This document shows, one piece after another, positions 34,090 to 41,927 of a stretch of DNA of 64,000 nucleotides. Positions within the stretch are counted from its first letter, which is position 1. The number at the start of each line of letters is the position of its first letter. The DNA is from Crossiella sp. SN42 (lineage in GTDB: Bacteria; Actinomycetota; Actinomycetes; Mycobacteriales; Pseudonocardiaceae): positions 1-64,000 of the forward strand of contig NZ_JAMHIV010000007.1 in assembly GCF_023897065.1 (NCBI RefSeq), in the 5' to 3' direction. A model generated the notes under the pieces. The model was not told where the DNA came from. It ran no database searches and saw only the letters and a program-made list of their open reading frames with translations. Both the position numbers and the translations under genes were made by a program.

Positions 34090-34839
34090 ATGAGCACCGA
34101 GCAGGACTCACCGGCCACCCTGGCAGACCGGGCGGTCTTCCGTCCGGTCCGCAGCGGCAACGCCTTCGAGGAGGCGGTGGAGCGGATCCTGCAGGCGATC
34201 AAGCTCGGCGTGGTCGGTCCCGGTGAGCGGCTGCCCGCCGAGCGGGACCTGGCCGTGCGGCTGGGGGTCAGCCGGATGACGCTGCGGGAGGCGATCCGGG
34301 CGCTGCAGCAGTCCGGGTACGTGGAGTCCCGGCGCGGGCGCTTCGGCGGCACGTTTGTGGTCAACCGGGCCGAGCAGGCCCCGCGCGGGCGGGCCCGGCT
34401 GCGCAAGCTGGTGGTCGGCATGGGCCAGGTCGGCCTGGAGGACACGCTGATCTTCCGGGAGGTGCTGGAGACCGGCGCGGCGCAGGCCGCCGCCGGCCGG
34501 GCGCTGCCGGAGCCGGACCGGGCGCTGCTGCGCGCGGTGCACGAGCAGGTCCGCGCCGCCACCCCGGAGACCTACCGGCAGCTGGACTCGCGGTTCCACC
34601 TGGCGATCGCGCAGATCACCGGCTCGGCCTCGCTGGCATCGGCGGTGGCTGACAACCGGATGCGGATCAACGAGCTGCTGGATGCGATCCCGTTGCTGGG
34701 GCACAACATCGAGCACTCGCACGAGCAGCACGAGCGGATCGTGGCCGCGGTGCTGGCCGGGGACGCCGAGGCCGCACGCGCGGCGATGGCCGAACACCTG
34801 GAAGGGACCGCGGCGCTGCTGCGCGGATTCCTGAGCTGA
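34090..34839 (+). CDS. FadR-type (FCD domain) GntR regulator
   Basis: A 249-aa regulator. The winged HTH is VGPGERLPAERDLAVRLGVSRMTLREAIRALQQSGYVESRRGRFGGTFVV. The C-terminal all-helical FCD domain keeps metal-binding residues in DSRFHLAIAQITGS and EHSHEQHERIVAAVLAGD. An upstream in-frame GTG at 34081 is the alternative start. It lies between permease and ligase genes and shares an AATGGTCTG-type site with both promoters, so it is the likely pathway repressor responding to an amine or a gamma-glutamyl intermediate. Confidence 0.92.
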   Translation: MSTEQDSPATLADRAVFRPVRSGNAFEEAVERILQAIKLGVVGPGERLPAERDLAVRLGVSRMTLREAIRALQQSGYVESRRGRFGGTFVVNRAEQAPRGRARLRKLVVGMGQVGLEDTLIFREVLETGAAQAAAGRALPEPDRALLRAVHEQVRAATPETYRQLDSRFHLAIAQITGSASLASAVADNRMRINELLDAIPLLGHNIEHSHEQHERIVAAVLAGDAEAARAAMAEHLEGTAALLRGFLS

Positions 34840-34880
34840 CCTGCGCGCTTGACAGTGGTGCCGGTCACCCACCATCCTGC

Positions 34881-34903
34881 AAAGGTCCAATCGCAGACCA
34901 TTT
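34881..34903. promoter_or_regulatory. Candidate GntR operator at ligase promoter
   Basis: AAAGGTC (34881-34887) and GACCATTT (34896-34903) form an imperfect inverted repeat. The CAGACCATT inside it (34894-34902) is the exact reverse complement of the AATGGTCTG at the permease promoter. It abuts the GGAGG of the ligase gene, so binding would block both transcription and ribosome entry. Confidence 0.55.
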
Positions 34904-34913
34904 GGAGGCGGAC

Positions 34914-36287
34914 GTGTCGCAGCCGGGAACCACGGCCCCGCTCTCGCTCGCCCGCCTGCACGAGCTGGTCGACACCGGCGCGGTGGACACCGTGCTGCTG
35001 GCCATGACCGACATGCAGGGCCGGTTGCAGGGCAAGCGGATCGCCGCCCGGCACTTCCTCGACGACGTCGTCCCGCACTCCGCCGAGGCCTGCAACTACC
35101 TGCTCGCGGTCGACGTGGAGATGAACACCGTCGGCGGCTACCAGATGTCCTCCTGGGAACGCGGCTACGGCGACTTCACCCTCCGGCCCGACCTGGACAC
35201 CCTGCGCATGGCCACCTGGCACCCGGCCACCGCGCTGGTGCTGGCCGATGTCACCTGGGCCGACGGCAGCCCGGTGGCCGCCTCACCCCGGCAGGTCCTG
35301 CGCCGCCAGCTCGACCGGCTCGCCGAGCGCGGCCTGGTCGCCCAGGTCGGCACCGAGCTGGAGTTCATCGTCTTCGACGACAGCTACGAGCAGGCCTGGA
35401 CCAACGGCTACCGGAACATGACCCCCAGCAACCAGTACAACGTGGACTACTCGCTGCTGGGCACCTCCCGGATCGAGCCGCTGCTGCGCCGCATCCGCAA
35501 CGAGATGACCGCCGCCGGGCTGCGGGTGGAGTCGGCCAAGGGCGAGTGCAATCCCGGCCAGCACGAGATCGCCTTCCGCTACGCCGAGGCACTGGCCACC
35601 TGCGACAACCACAGCATCTACAAGACCGCCGCGAAGGAGATCGCCGCCCAGGAGGGCAAGAGCCTGACCTTCATGGCCAAGTACAACCAGCGCGAGGGCA
35701 ACTCCTGCCACATCCACATCAGCCTGCGCGGCGCCGACGGCGAACTGGTCTTCGCCGGGGACCGCCGCCACGGCATGTCCGCGCTGGCCGAGCACTTCCT
35801 GGCCGGGCAGCTGGCCCACCTGCGCGCGCTGACCCTGCTGCTCGCGCCGAACATCAACTCCTACAAGCGGTTCGTGCCCGGCAGCTTCGCCCCCACCGCG
35901 GTGGCCTGGGGCCCGGACAACCGGACCTGCGCGCTGCGGCTGGTCGGCCACGGCGGGGCCAGCCTGCGGGTGGAGAACCGGGTGCCCGGCGGCGACGTCA
36001 ACCCCTACCTGGCCACCGCCGCGCTGATCGCCGCCGGCCTGGACGGCATCGACCGCGAGCTGCCGCTGGGCGAGGCGCTCACCGGCAACGCCTACGCCAG
36101 CGACGCCGAGCACGTGCCGGCCACCATGCCCGAGGCGGTGGAAGCCTTCGCCGCCAGCGAGCTGGCCCGCACCGCCTTCGGCGAGGACGTGGTGGCGCAC
36201 TACCTCAACGCCGCGCGCATCGAGATCGGCGCCTACCAGGCCGCCGTCACCGACTGGGAGCTCTTCCGTGGCTTCGAACGCCTCTGA
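34914..36287 (+). CDS. Glutamine-synthetase-like gamma-glutamyl-amine ligase (GlnA4/PuuA-type)
   Basis: A 457-aa ligase of the GS superfamily, started at GTG with GGAGG 5 bases upstream. Active-site blocks are GTELEFIVFDDSYEQAW, AKGECNPGQHEIAFRY, GNSCHIHISL and LRVENRVPGGDVNPYL. The absence of the classical adenylylation site and the NPGQHEI/YNQREGNSCH variants mark the amine-ligase branch (PuuA, IpuC, GlnA3/GlnA4). It would join glutamate to ethanolamine or another primary amine using ATP. It overlaps the hydrolase gene by 20 bp. Confidence 0.9.
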   Translation: MSQPGTTAPLSLARLHELVDTGAVDTVLLAMTDMQGRLQGKRIAARHFLDDVVPHSAEACNYLLAVDVEMNTVGGYQMSSWERGYGDFTLRPDLDTLRMATWHPATALVLADVTWADGSPVAASPRQVLRRQLDRLAERGLVAQVGTELEFIVFDDSYEQAWTNGYRNMTPSNQYNVDYSLLGTSRIEPLLRRIRNEMTAAGLRVESAKGECNPGQHEIAFRYAEALATCDNHSIYKTAAKEIAAQEGKSLTFMAKYNQREGNSCHIHISLRGADGELVFAGDRRHGMSALAEHFLAGQLAHLRALTLLLAPNINSYKRFVPGSFAPTAVAWGPDNRTCALRLVGHGGASLRVENRVPGGDVNPYLATAALIAAGLDGIDRELPLGEALTGNAYASDAEHVPATMPEAVEAFAASELARTAFGEDVVAHYLNAARIEIGAYQAAVTDWELFRGFERL

Positions 36288-37005
36288 CGCGCCCGTCATC
36301 GGGATCAGCTGCTACAGCGAGACCGCCGCCTGGGGCGTGTGGCAGCGCCCGGCCGCACTGCTGCCCCGCACCTACGTCGACGCCGTCATCACCGCGGGCG
36401 GCATCCCGGTGCTGCTGCCGCCGGGCGCCGAGGCCGCCCGCGCGCTGCCCCGGCTGGACGGGCTGGTCCTGGCAGGCGGCGCCGACATCGACCCGGCCCG
36501 CTACCAGGCCGCACCGCACGAGCACACCACCGGCATCCGGCCCGACCGCGACACCACCGAACTGGCCCTGCTGCACCGCGCGTTGGAGCGGCGGACCCCG
36601 CTGCTGGCCATCTGCCGGGGCGCGCAGCTGCTCAACGTCGGCCTGGGCGGCACCCTGCACCAGCACCTGCCCGAGGTGCTCGGTCACCGCGACCACCAGC
36701 CCGCGCCGGGGCAGTACGGGCGCACCACGGTCCGGCTGGAACCGGGCTGCCCGCCGGCGACGCTGCTGGGGGAGAAGATCGAGGTCTCCTGCTACCACCA
36801 CCAGGCCATTGAGGAGCTGGCTCCCGGCCTGGAAGCCGTCGGGCACGCCACCGACGGCACCATCGAGGCCATCCGCCGGCCTGGCCATCCGTTCGTACTC
36901 GGGGTGCAGTGGCATCCCGAGGAAGACACCGCCGACCCCGCGCATCCCAGCGCACCCCTGTTCACCGCGCTGGTGAACGCCGCGGCAGAAGGAGCGAGAG
37001 CGTGA
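36268..37005 (+). CDS. Gamma-glutamyl-GABA hydrolase family (PuuD-like) class I amidotransferase
   Basis: A 245-aa class I glutamine-amidotransferase-fold hydrolase. The nucleophile is Cys116 in AICRGAQLLNVGLGG, and His216/Glu218 lie in GVQWHPEED. VIGISCYSETAAWGVW and LDGLVLAGGADIDPARY are typical of peptidase C26/PuuD. It is expected to split gamma-glutamyl bonds, returning glutamate at the end of the pathway. The GTG start lies inside the ligase gene and its stop overlaps the dehydrogenase GTG, so production is coupled. Confidence 0.9.
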   Translation: MASNASDAPVIGISCYSETAAWGVWQRPAALLPRTYVDAVITAGGIPVLLPPGAEAARALPRLDGLVLAGGADIDPARYQAAPHEHTTGIRPDRDTTELALLHRALERRTPLLAICRGAQLLNVGLGGTLHQHLPEVLGHRDHQPAPGQYGRTTVRLEPGCPPATLLGEKIEVSCYHHQAIEELAPGLEAVGHATDGTIEAIRRPGHPFVLGVQWHPEEDTADPAHPSAPLFTALVNAAAEGARA

Positions 37006-38369
37006 CCGCCACCCACGAGTTGATCAACCCGGCCACGGGCGCGGTCTTCGACAGCATCGCCCTGGCCGACGAGGCCGCCACCGACGCCGCGATCGAGCGC
37101 GCGGACAAGGCCTTCCCGGCCTGGCGGGCGGTCAGCCCCGGCGACCGCGTGCGGCTGCTGCACCGCTTCGCCGAGGCGGTGGAGGCCGACCTGGAACACC
37201 TGGCCCAGCTGGAGGTCCGCAACGCCGGGCACACCATCGGCAACGCCCGCTGGGAGGCCGGCAACGCCAGGGACGTGATCCGCTACTACGCGGGCGCGCC
37301 CGAACGGCACTTCGGCCGCCAGATCCCGGTGCCCGGCGGCCTCAACGTCACCTTCCACGAGCCGCTGGGCGTGATCGGGGTGATCGTGCCGTGGAACTTC
37401 CCGATGCCGATCGCCGCCTGGGGCTTCGCCCCCGCGCTGGCCGCCGGGAACACCGTGGTGCTCAAACCGGCCGAGCTGACCCCGCTGACCGCGGTGCGCC
37501 TTGCCGAGCTGGCGCACCAGGCCGGCATCCCCGAGGACGTCTTCCAGGTGCTGCCCGGTGCCGGCCGGGTGGTCGGCCAGCGCTTCGTCACCCACCCCGC
37601 GGTGCGCAAGGTGGTCTTCACCGGCTCCACCGCCGTCGGCAAACAGATCATGGCCGGCTGCGCGGACCAGGTGAAACGACTGACCCTGGAACTGGGCGGC
37701 AAGAGCGCCAACATCATCTTCGCCGACGCCGACCTGGAACGGGCCGCGGCCGCCGCGCCGTACGGGGTGTTCGACAACGCGGGCCAGGACTGCTGCGCCC
37801 GCTCCCGGATCCTCGTCCAGCGCGAGGTCTACGACCGGTTCCTGGAACTGCTCGAACCCGCGGTCAAGGGCGTCGTGGTCGGCGACCCGGCGGCCGAGTC
37901 CACCGAGATGGGTCCGCTGATCACCGCCGCGCACCGCGACCGGGTCGCCTCCTACGTGGAGGAGACCACCGTGGCCTACCGCGGCCAGGCCCCCGGCGGC
38001 GACGGGTTCTTCTACCCGGCCACCGTGCTGCTGCCGAAGGACGAGCGGGACCGGGCCTGGCGCGAGGAGATCTTCGGGCCGGTGGTCTCGGCGCTGCCCT
38101 TCACCGACGAGGCCGACGCGCTGCGGCTGGCCAACGACACCGAGTACGGCCTCTCCGGCTCGATCTGGACCCGGGACGTCGGCCGCGCGTTGCGGGTGGC
38201 CCGCGGGGTCGAGGCGGGCAACCTCTCGGTCAACTCACACTCCTCGGTGCGCTACTGGACGCCCTTCGGCGGCTTCAAGCAGTCCGGGCTCGGCCGTGAG
38301 CTGGGACCGGACGCCCTGGATGGGTTCACCGAGGTCAAGAACGTGTTCGTCAGCACTGAGGAGAACTGA
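37002..38369 (+). CDS. NAD(P)-dependent aldehyde dehydrogenase (PuuC-like)
   Basis: A 455-aa aldehyde dehydrogenase. FTGSTAVGK near 208 binds the cofactor, ELGGKSANI (Glu230) supplies the general base and GQDCCARSR (Cys264) the catalytic thiol. EEIFGPVVSALPF and PFGGFKQSGLGRELG are standard C-terminal motifs. GTG at 37002 overlaps the previous stop, with AAGGAG upstream. In this context it would oxidise gamma-glutamyl-aminoaldehyde to the acid. Confidence 0.92.
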   Translation: MTATHELINPATGAVFDSIALADEAATDAAIERADKAFPAWRAVSPGDRVRLLHRFAEAVEADLEHLAQLEVRNAGHTIGNARWEAGNARDVIRYYAGAPERHFGRQIPVPGGLNVTFHEPLGVIGVIVPWNFPMPIAAWGFAPALAAGNTVVLKPAELTPLTAVRLAELAHQAGIPEDVFQVLPGAGRVVGQRFVTHPAVRKVVFTGSTAVGKQIMAGCADQVKRLTLELGGKSANIIFADADLERAAAAAPYGVFDNAGQDCCARSRILVQREVYDRFLELLEPAVKGVVVGDPAAESTEMGPLITAAHRDRVASYVEETTVAYRGQAPGGDGFFYPATVLLPKDERDRAWREEIFGPVVSALPFTDEADALRLANDTEYGLSGSIWTRDVGRALRVARGVEAGNLSVNSHSSVRYWTPFGGFKQSGLGRELGPDALDGFTEVKNVFVSTEEN

Positions 38370-39133
38370 TGGGACGGCTCACCGACCGCGTCGCGGTCAT
38401 CACCGGCGCGGCCAGCGGCATCGGCCTGGCCACCGCCCGCCGCTTCGCCGAGGAGGGCGCCACGGTGGTGGTCGTCGACATCGACGAGGCCACCGGCAAG
38501 CAGGTCGCCGACGAGGTCAACGGCCTGTTCGTGCGGGCCGATGTCACCAGCGCCACCGACGTGGAGTCCCTCTACGCCACGGTGTTCGACAAGTACGGGC
38601 GCATCGACATCGCCTTCAACAACGCAGGCATCTCCCCGCCGGAGGACGACTCGATCCTGACCACCGGAATCGAGGCCTGGCGCAAGGTCCAGGAGGTCAA
38701 CCTGACCTCGGTGTACCTGTGCTGCAAGCACGTGCTGCCCTACATGCAGCGCGCGGGCAAGGGCTCGATCATCAACACCGCCTCCTTCGTCGCGGTGATG
38801 GGCGCGGCCACCAGCCAGATCTCCTACACCGCCTCCAAGGGCGGCGTGCTGGCCATGTCCCGGGAACTGGGCGTGCAGTTCGCCCGCGAGGGCATCCGCG
38901 TCAACGCCCTCTGCCCCGGCCCGGTGAACACCCCCCTGCTGCAGGAGCTCTTCGCCAAGGACCCCGAACGCGCCGCCCGCCGCCTGGTGCACATCCCGAT
39001 GGGCCGCTTCGCCGAGCCCACCGAGATCGCCGCCGCGGTCGCCTTCCTGGCCAGCGACGACTCCAGCTTCATCACCGCGTCCCAGTTCCTCGTCGACGGC
39101 GGCCTCACCGGCGCCTACGTCACCCCGCTCTAG
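38369..39133 (+). CDS. Short-chain dehydrogenase/reductase
   Basis: A 254-aa classical SDR: GAASGIGLATARRF (cofactor loop, residues 13-26), FNNAGISPP, the catalytic tetrad region with Ser in INTASF and YTASK, and PGPVNTPLL. The final FLVDGGLTGAYVTPL is typical. The ATG overlaps the aldehyde dehydrogenase stop (ATGA). In an ethanolamine route it could oxidise the alcohol of gamma-glutamylethanolamide to the aldehyde used by the preceding enzyme. That is inference from position. Confidence 0.9.
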   Translation: MGRLTDRVAVITGAASGIGLATARRFAEEGATVVVVDIDEATGKQVADEVNGLFVRADVTSATDVESLYATVFDKYGRIDIAFNNAGISPPEDDSILTTGIEAWRKVQEVNLTSVYLCCKHVLPYMQRAGKGSIINTASFVAVMGAATSQISYTASKGGVLAMSRELGVQFAREGIRVNALCPGPVNTPLLQELFAKDPERAARRLVHIPMGRFAEPTEIAAAVAFLASDDSSFITASQFLVDGGLTGAYVTPL

Positions 39134-39141
39134 GGCAGTCA

Positions 39142-39173
39142 CCCGCACCGGCGCGTGAGACCGCCGGTGCGGG
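39142..39173 (+). terminator. Terminator of the amine-utilisation operon
   Basis: CCCGCACCGGCG (39142-39153) pairs perfectly with 39162-39173 around an 8-nt loop, 8 bp after the SDR stop. There is no T tract. Confidence 0.7.
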
Positions 39174-39185
39174 GCCGCTGTCACG

Positions 39186-39312
39186 TTCGCGGTGGCCTAC
39201 TGGATGCTCGGCTCACTGACCGAGGCCGAGGGCACCGCGCAGGGAGCGCTGCTGGCCGACTCGGTGGGCGAGGCCTTGCTGATCGTGCTCGACCGGCTCA
39301 CACCGGCCGAGC
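39186..39312 (+). pseudogene. Remnant of an ECF sigma factor (SigJ-like)
   Basis: The plus frame reads FAVAYWMLGSLTEAEGTAQGALL and then ADSVGEALLIVLDRLTPAERQ. The first block matches region 2 of SigJ-type ECF factors (consensus AYRMLGSxxEAEDAVQ). The second matches their region between sigma2 and sigma4 (DSVGxALLVVLDxLTPAER). The stretch in between and everything after is missing, so an internal deletion and loss of the C-terminus are implied. It abuts the 3' end of the opposing pentapeptide gene. It is not expected to make a working product. Confidence 0.6.
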
Positions 39313-39313
39313 G

Positions 39314-40141
39314 TCAGCGCCGTCGCCGGGGACCTGGCCGCTTCGCCCGCGCGGCGCTGGTCCAGTGCGCAGGCCGGTCCAGCCCTGTCGGCAGGCGGGT
39401 CGCGCTGTCGCCGCGGGCGGCGTTGACCTGGAACTGGGTCAGGAACAGCGCCTCGGACAGGTTCGCGCCGCTGACCTCGGCGCCGCGCAGGTCCGCGCCG
39501 ATCAGATCCGCCAGGGTCAGGTCGGCCTCCCGCAGGTTGGCGCCGATCAGGTAGGTGCCGCGCAGGTTCGCCCCGCGCAGCCGCTTGCGGCGCAGGTCCG
39601 CGCCGATGAAGTCCGCGCCGCGGTGTTCCGGGCCGGGGGAGTCGGCGCGGATGAGCTCGCTGGCCCGGCTCAGCAGCGGGTCGGCGGTCTTCCAGCGGGA
39701 GGCCACGTCCAGGGCGAGCAGGTCGGCCGAGGGCAACTCGGTGAGCTCGGTGAGTTCGGTGCGCAGGCGCGTCAGGTCGGGGTGCAGGGGACTGGTGGCG
39801 GGCCAGCGCTCGGCTTCGGTGAGGTGCCAGAGCAACTCGTGCAGCGCGCGCACCACCGGGAAGACGGCGAACATCTCCTGGGCGTGCTCGGGGTGCGCGC
39901 GCCAGTCCTTGCCCTGGTAGGTGTGCTGGGCGACCTGCTGGCCCGCGCCGAAGCAGTCGTAGACCGTGCAGCCGGGGAAACCGCGGTCGCGGAGCTGGGT
40001 GTGGATGCCGCAGCGGAAGTCGGCGAGCAGGTTCGGGCAGGGGGTGCCCGCGGGCTTGGTGATGGCGAAGTCGGCCGAGGCTGAGTAGGCGGGCACTACA
40101 CAGCAGAGGCCAAAGCAGTTCGCGCAGTCGGCTCGCAACAT
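39314..40141 (-). CDS. Pentapeptide-repeat protein with N-terminal Cys cluster
   Basis: About 275 aa from ATG at 40141. The N-terminus has a dense Cys motif (CANCFGLCC, PCPNLL, FRCGIH, GCTVYDC) that looks like a metal or Fe-S binding unit. A helical middle follows, and at about residues 170-235 there is a run of A(D/N)LxG pentapeptides (GADFIGADLRRKRLRGANL and onward) forming a right-handed beta-helix. The C-terminus is basic (ARAKRPGPRRRR). The combination recurs in actinobacterial proteins of unknown role. DNA mimicry, as in gyrase-protecting pentapeptide proteins, is possible but the basic tail argues against a simple mimic. Confidence 0.8.
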   Translation of the reverse strand: MLRADCANCFGLCCVVPAYSASADFAITKPAGTPCPNLLADFRCGIHTQLRDRGFPGCTVYDCFGAGQQVAQHTYQGKDWRAHPEHAQEMFAVFPVVRALHELLWHLTEAERWPATSPLHPDLTRLRTELTELTELPSADLLALDVASRWKTADPLLSRASELIRADSPGPEHRGADFIGADLRRKRLRGANLRGTYLIGANLREADLTLADLIGADLRGAEVSGANLSEALFLTQFQVNAARGDSATRLPTGLDRPAHWTSAARAKRPGPRRRR

Positions 40142-40153
40142 CACCCGCCGACT

Positions 40154-41302
40154 CTACGGCCGCGGCCACAGCCACCGCCTCGACACCGCCCCGGCCAGCA
40201 CCGCCAGCCCGGCCAGGCCCGCGCTCACCCACAGCGGCGACCGAAAGCCGAACCCGGCCGCGATGGCCAGCCCACCGGCCCACGGACCCAGCGCCGCGCC
40301 GACGTTGAACGCCGCGGTCGCGCACGCCCCGGCCAGCGTCGGCGCGCCGGTGGCGGCATAGAGCGCCTGGGAGATCAACGTCGAGCCGACCGCGAAGGAC
40401 AGCGTGCCCTGTACCAGCGTCAGCACCAGCGCGCCCACGGGATCGGCCGCGACCAGCCCGAACACCGCCCACCCGCACACCAGCGCCAGGCCACCCGCCA
40501 CTACGAGCATCCTCGGCCGCGAGTCCGCCAGCCGCCCGCCGAGGCTGACACCGAGGAAGGAACCCAGTCCGAACACCGCCAGCACCACCGGCACCCACCC
40601 CGCCCCGATCCCGGCGACCTCGGTGGCCAGCGGCGCGAGATAGGTGAACGTGCAGAAGGTGGCCCCGTTGACCAGCGCCCCCAACAACAACAGCAACCCC
40701 AGCCGGGGTTGCCGCAACGCGCCCAGCTCACCTCGCACACTCGGTGCCACCCCACTGCCGCCGGCCGGGACCGAGCACAGGATGGCCACCAGCGCGGGCG
40801 CGGAGACCAGGGCCACTGCCCAGAACGCCGCCCGCCAGCCCCACGCCTGGCCCAGCACCGCCCCCGCGGGCACCCCGGCCACGCAGGCCAGGGTCACCCC
40901 GCCCAGCAGCACCGCGGTGGCCCGGCCCTTGGCGTTGGCCGCCACCAGGCTGGTCGCCGTCGCCAGCGCCACCGCCAGGAATCCGGCGTTGGCCAGCGCG
41001 GCGATCACCCTGGTGCCGAGCAGCACCGGATAACTGCTGGTCAGCGCGCCCACCACGTGCGCGAGCAGGAACACGCCCAGAAATCCCAGCAGCGCGGCCC
41101 GGCGCGGCCAGCGCAGGCTCAGCAACGCCGTCAGCGGCGCGCCCACGATCATCCCGGCAGCAAAGGCCGAGGTCAGCGCGCCCGCGGCCGGGATCGAGAC
41201 GTTCAGGTCGGCGGCGATGTCCGGCAGCAGACCGGACAGCATGAACTCCGAGGTCCCCTGCGCGAACACGGCAAGGGCAAGCAGGTACAACACGAAAGGC
41301 AC
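40154..41302 (-). CDS. MFS exporter, Cmx/CmlR-type chloramphenicol efflux family
   Basis: A 382-aa 12-helix MFS transporter. The start VPFVLYLLALAVFAQGTSEFMLSGLLPDIA is near-diagnostic for the Cmx/CmrA chloramphenicol-efflux group, and AALLGFLGVFLLAHVVGA and GWRAAFWAVAL fit DHA1. GTG at 41302 is preferred (GGAG 7 bases upstream) over longer in-frame starts. The upstream region can fold into two mutually exclusive hairpins and contains a 12-codon frame, consistent with attenuation. Phenicol resistance is inferred from family only. Confidence 0.87.
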   Translation of the reverse strand: MPFVLYLLALAVFAQGTSEFMLSGLLPDIAADLNVSIPAAGALTSAFAAGMIVGAPLTALLSLRWPRRAALLGFLGVFLLAHVVGALTSSYPVLLGTRVIAALANAGFLAVALATATSLVAANAKGRATAVLLGGVTLACVAGVPAGAVLGQAWGWRAAFWAVALVSAPALVAILCSVPAGGSGVAPSVRGELGALRQPRLGLLLLLGALVNGATFCTFTYLAPLATEVAGIGAGWVPVVLAVFGLGSFLGVSLGGRLADSRPRMLVVAGGLALVCGWAVFGLVAADPVGALVLTLVQGTLSFAVGSTLISQALYAATGAPTLAGACATAAFNVGAALGPWAGGLAIAAGFGFRSPLWVSAGLAGLAVLAGAVSRRWLWPRP

Positions 41303-41355
41303 AGCAACGCTCCGCAACCACAGTGGCTCGAGGAAGGACTCATCGAGAGCGGTCC

Positions 41356-41440
41356 GGCCGGTGGCCGTGAAGGAGCACGCCACCGGAAAGAGGACCGGTG
41401 GCTAGCGTCTGGACGCCTCGGGGCTGCGCACGACGGGCAC
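41356..41440 (-). promoter_or_regulatory. Possible translational attenuator / leader peptide before MFS exporter
   Basis: Reading the minus strand, a 12-codon frame (GTG at 41440, stop at 41402-41404, peptide MPVVRSPEASRR) ends exactly at the first arm of a hairpin. CCACCGG (41401-41395) can pair with CCGGTGG (41386-41380), or that segment can instead pair with GGCCACCGG (41366-41358). This gives alternative structures 55-100 bases before the exporter start. The arrangement resembles ribosome-stalling control of phenicol exporters. The leader has no strong Shine-Dalgarno. Confidence 0.45.
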
Positions 41441-41498
41441 GTTATCGCCCAGAGTGAAACCGGGTCGAACCGATTTCCACCACGACTAGGGTTTGATC

Positions 41499-41927
41499 AT
41501 GTTGACCGCAGCGATCACCCTGCCCGACGGCGCGATCATCCGCGGCCGCGGCCTGCGCAACCCGGCCCCCGGCGGCCCCGCCCCGGAGTTCGGGCTCTAC
41601 CTGGGCGGCCCCAAGCTCCGCGCCCGCCACGAGCACACCCTCACCTGGCCACACCACTGGCTGGACTGGCCGGACTTCCGCCTGCCCCGCGACCAGGCCG
41701 AGGCCATCGCCCGCATCCGCGCCCTGCACGCCGCCGCCCACTCCGGCCAGGCCGTGGAGGTCGCCTGCAACGGCGGAGTCGGCCGCACCGGCACCGTGAT
41801 CGCCTGCCTGGCCATCCTCTCCGGCATCCCGCCCACCGAAGCCGTCGCCTGGGCCCGCGCGCACTACCACAAGCGCGCGGTGGAGACGCCCTGGCAGAAG
41901 CGCTGGGTCAGCCGCTTCCCTGGCTGA
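41499..41927 (+). CDS. Small dual-specificity/tyrosine-phosphatase-like protein
   Basis: A 142-aa protein with a CX5R loop, ACNGGVGRTGT (Cys90 to Arg96 followed by Thr), the P-loop of protein tyrosine phosphatases. A strand-rich N-terminus LPDGAIIRGRGL and the WPHHWLDWPDF region precede it. A general-acid Asp may be in LDWPDF. The usual HC of the signature is AC here. The target could be phosphoprotein or a small phosphoester. Its 3' end overlaps the convergent SDR gene by 20 bp. Confidence 0.82.
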   Translation: MLTAAITLPDGAIIRGRGLRNPAPGGPAPEFGLYLGGPKLRARHEHTLTWPHHWLDWPDFRLPRDQAEAIARIRALHAAAHSGQAVEVACNGGVGRTGTVIACLAILSGIPPTEAVAWARAHYHKRAVETPWQKRWVSRFPG

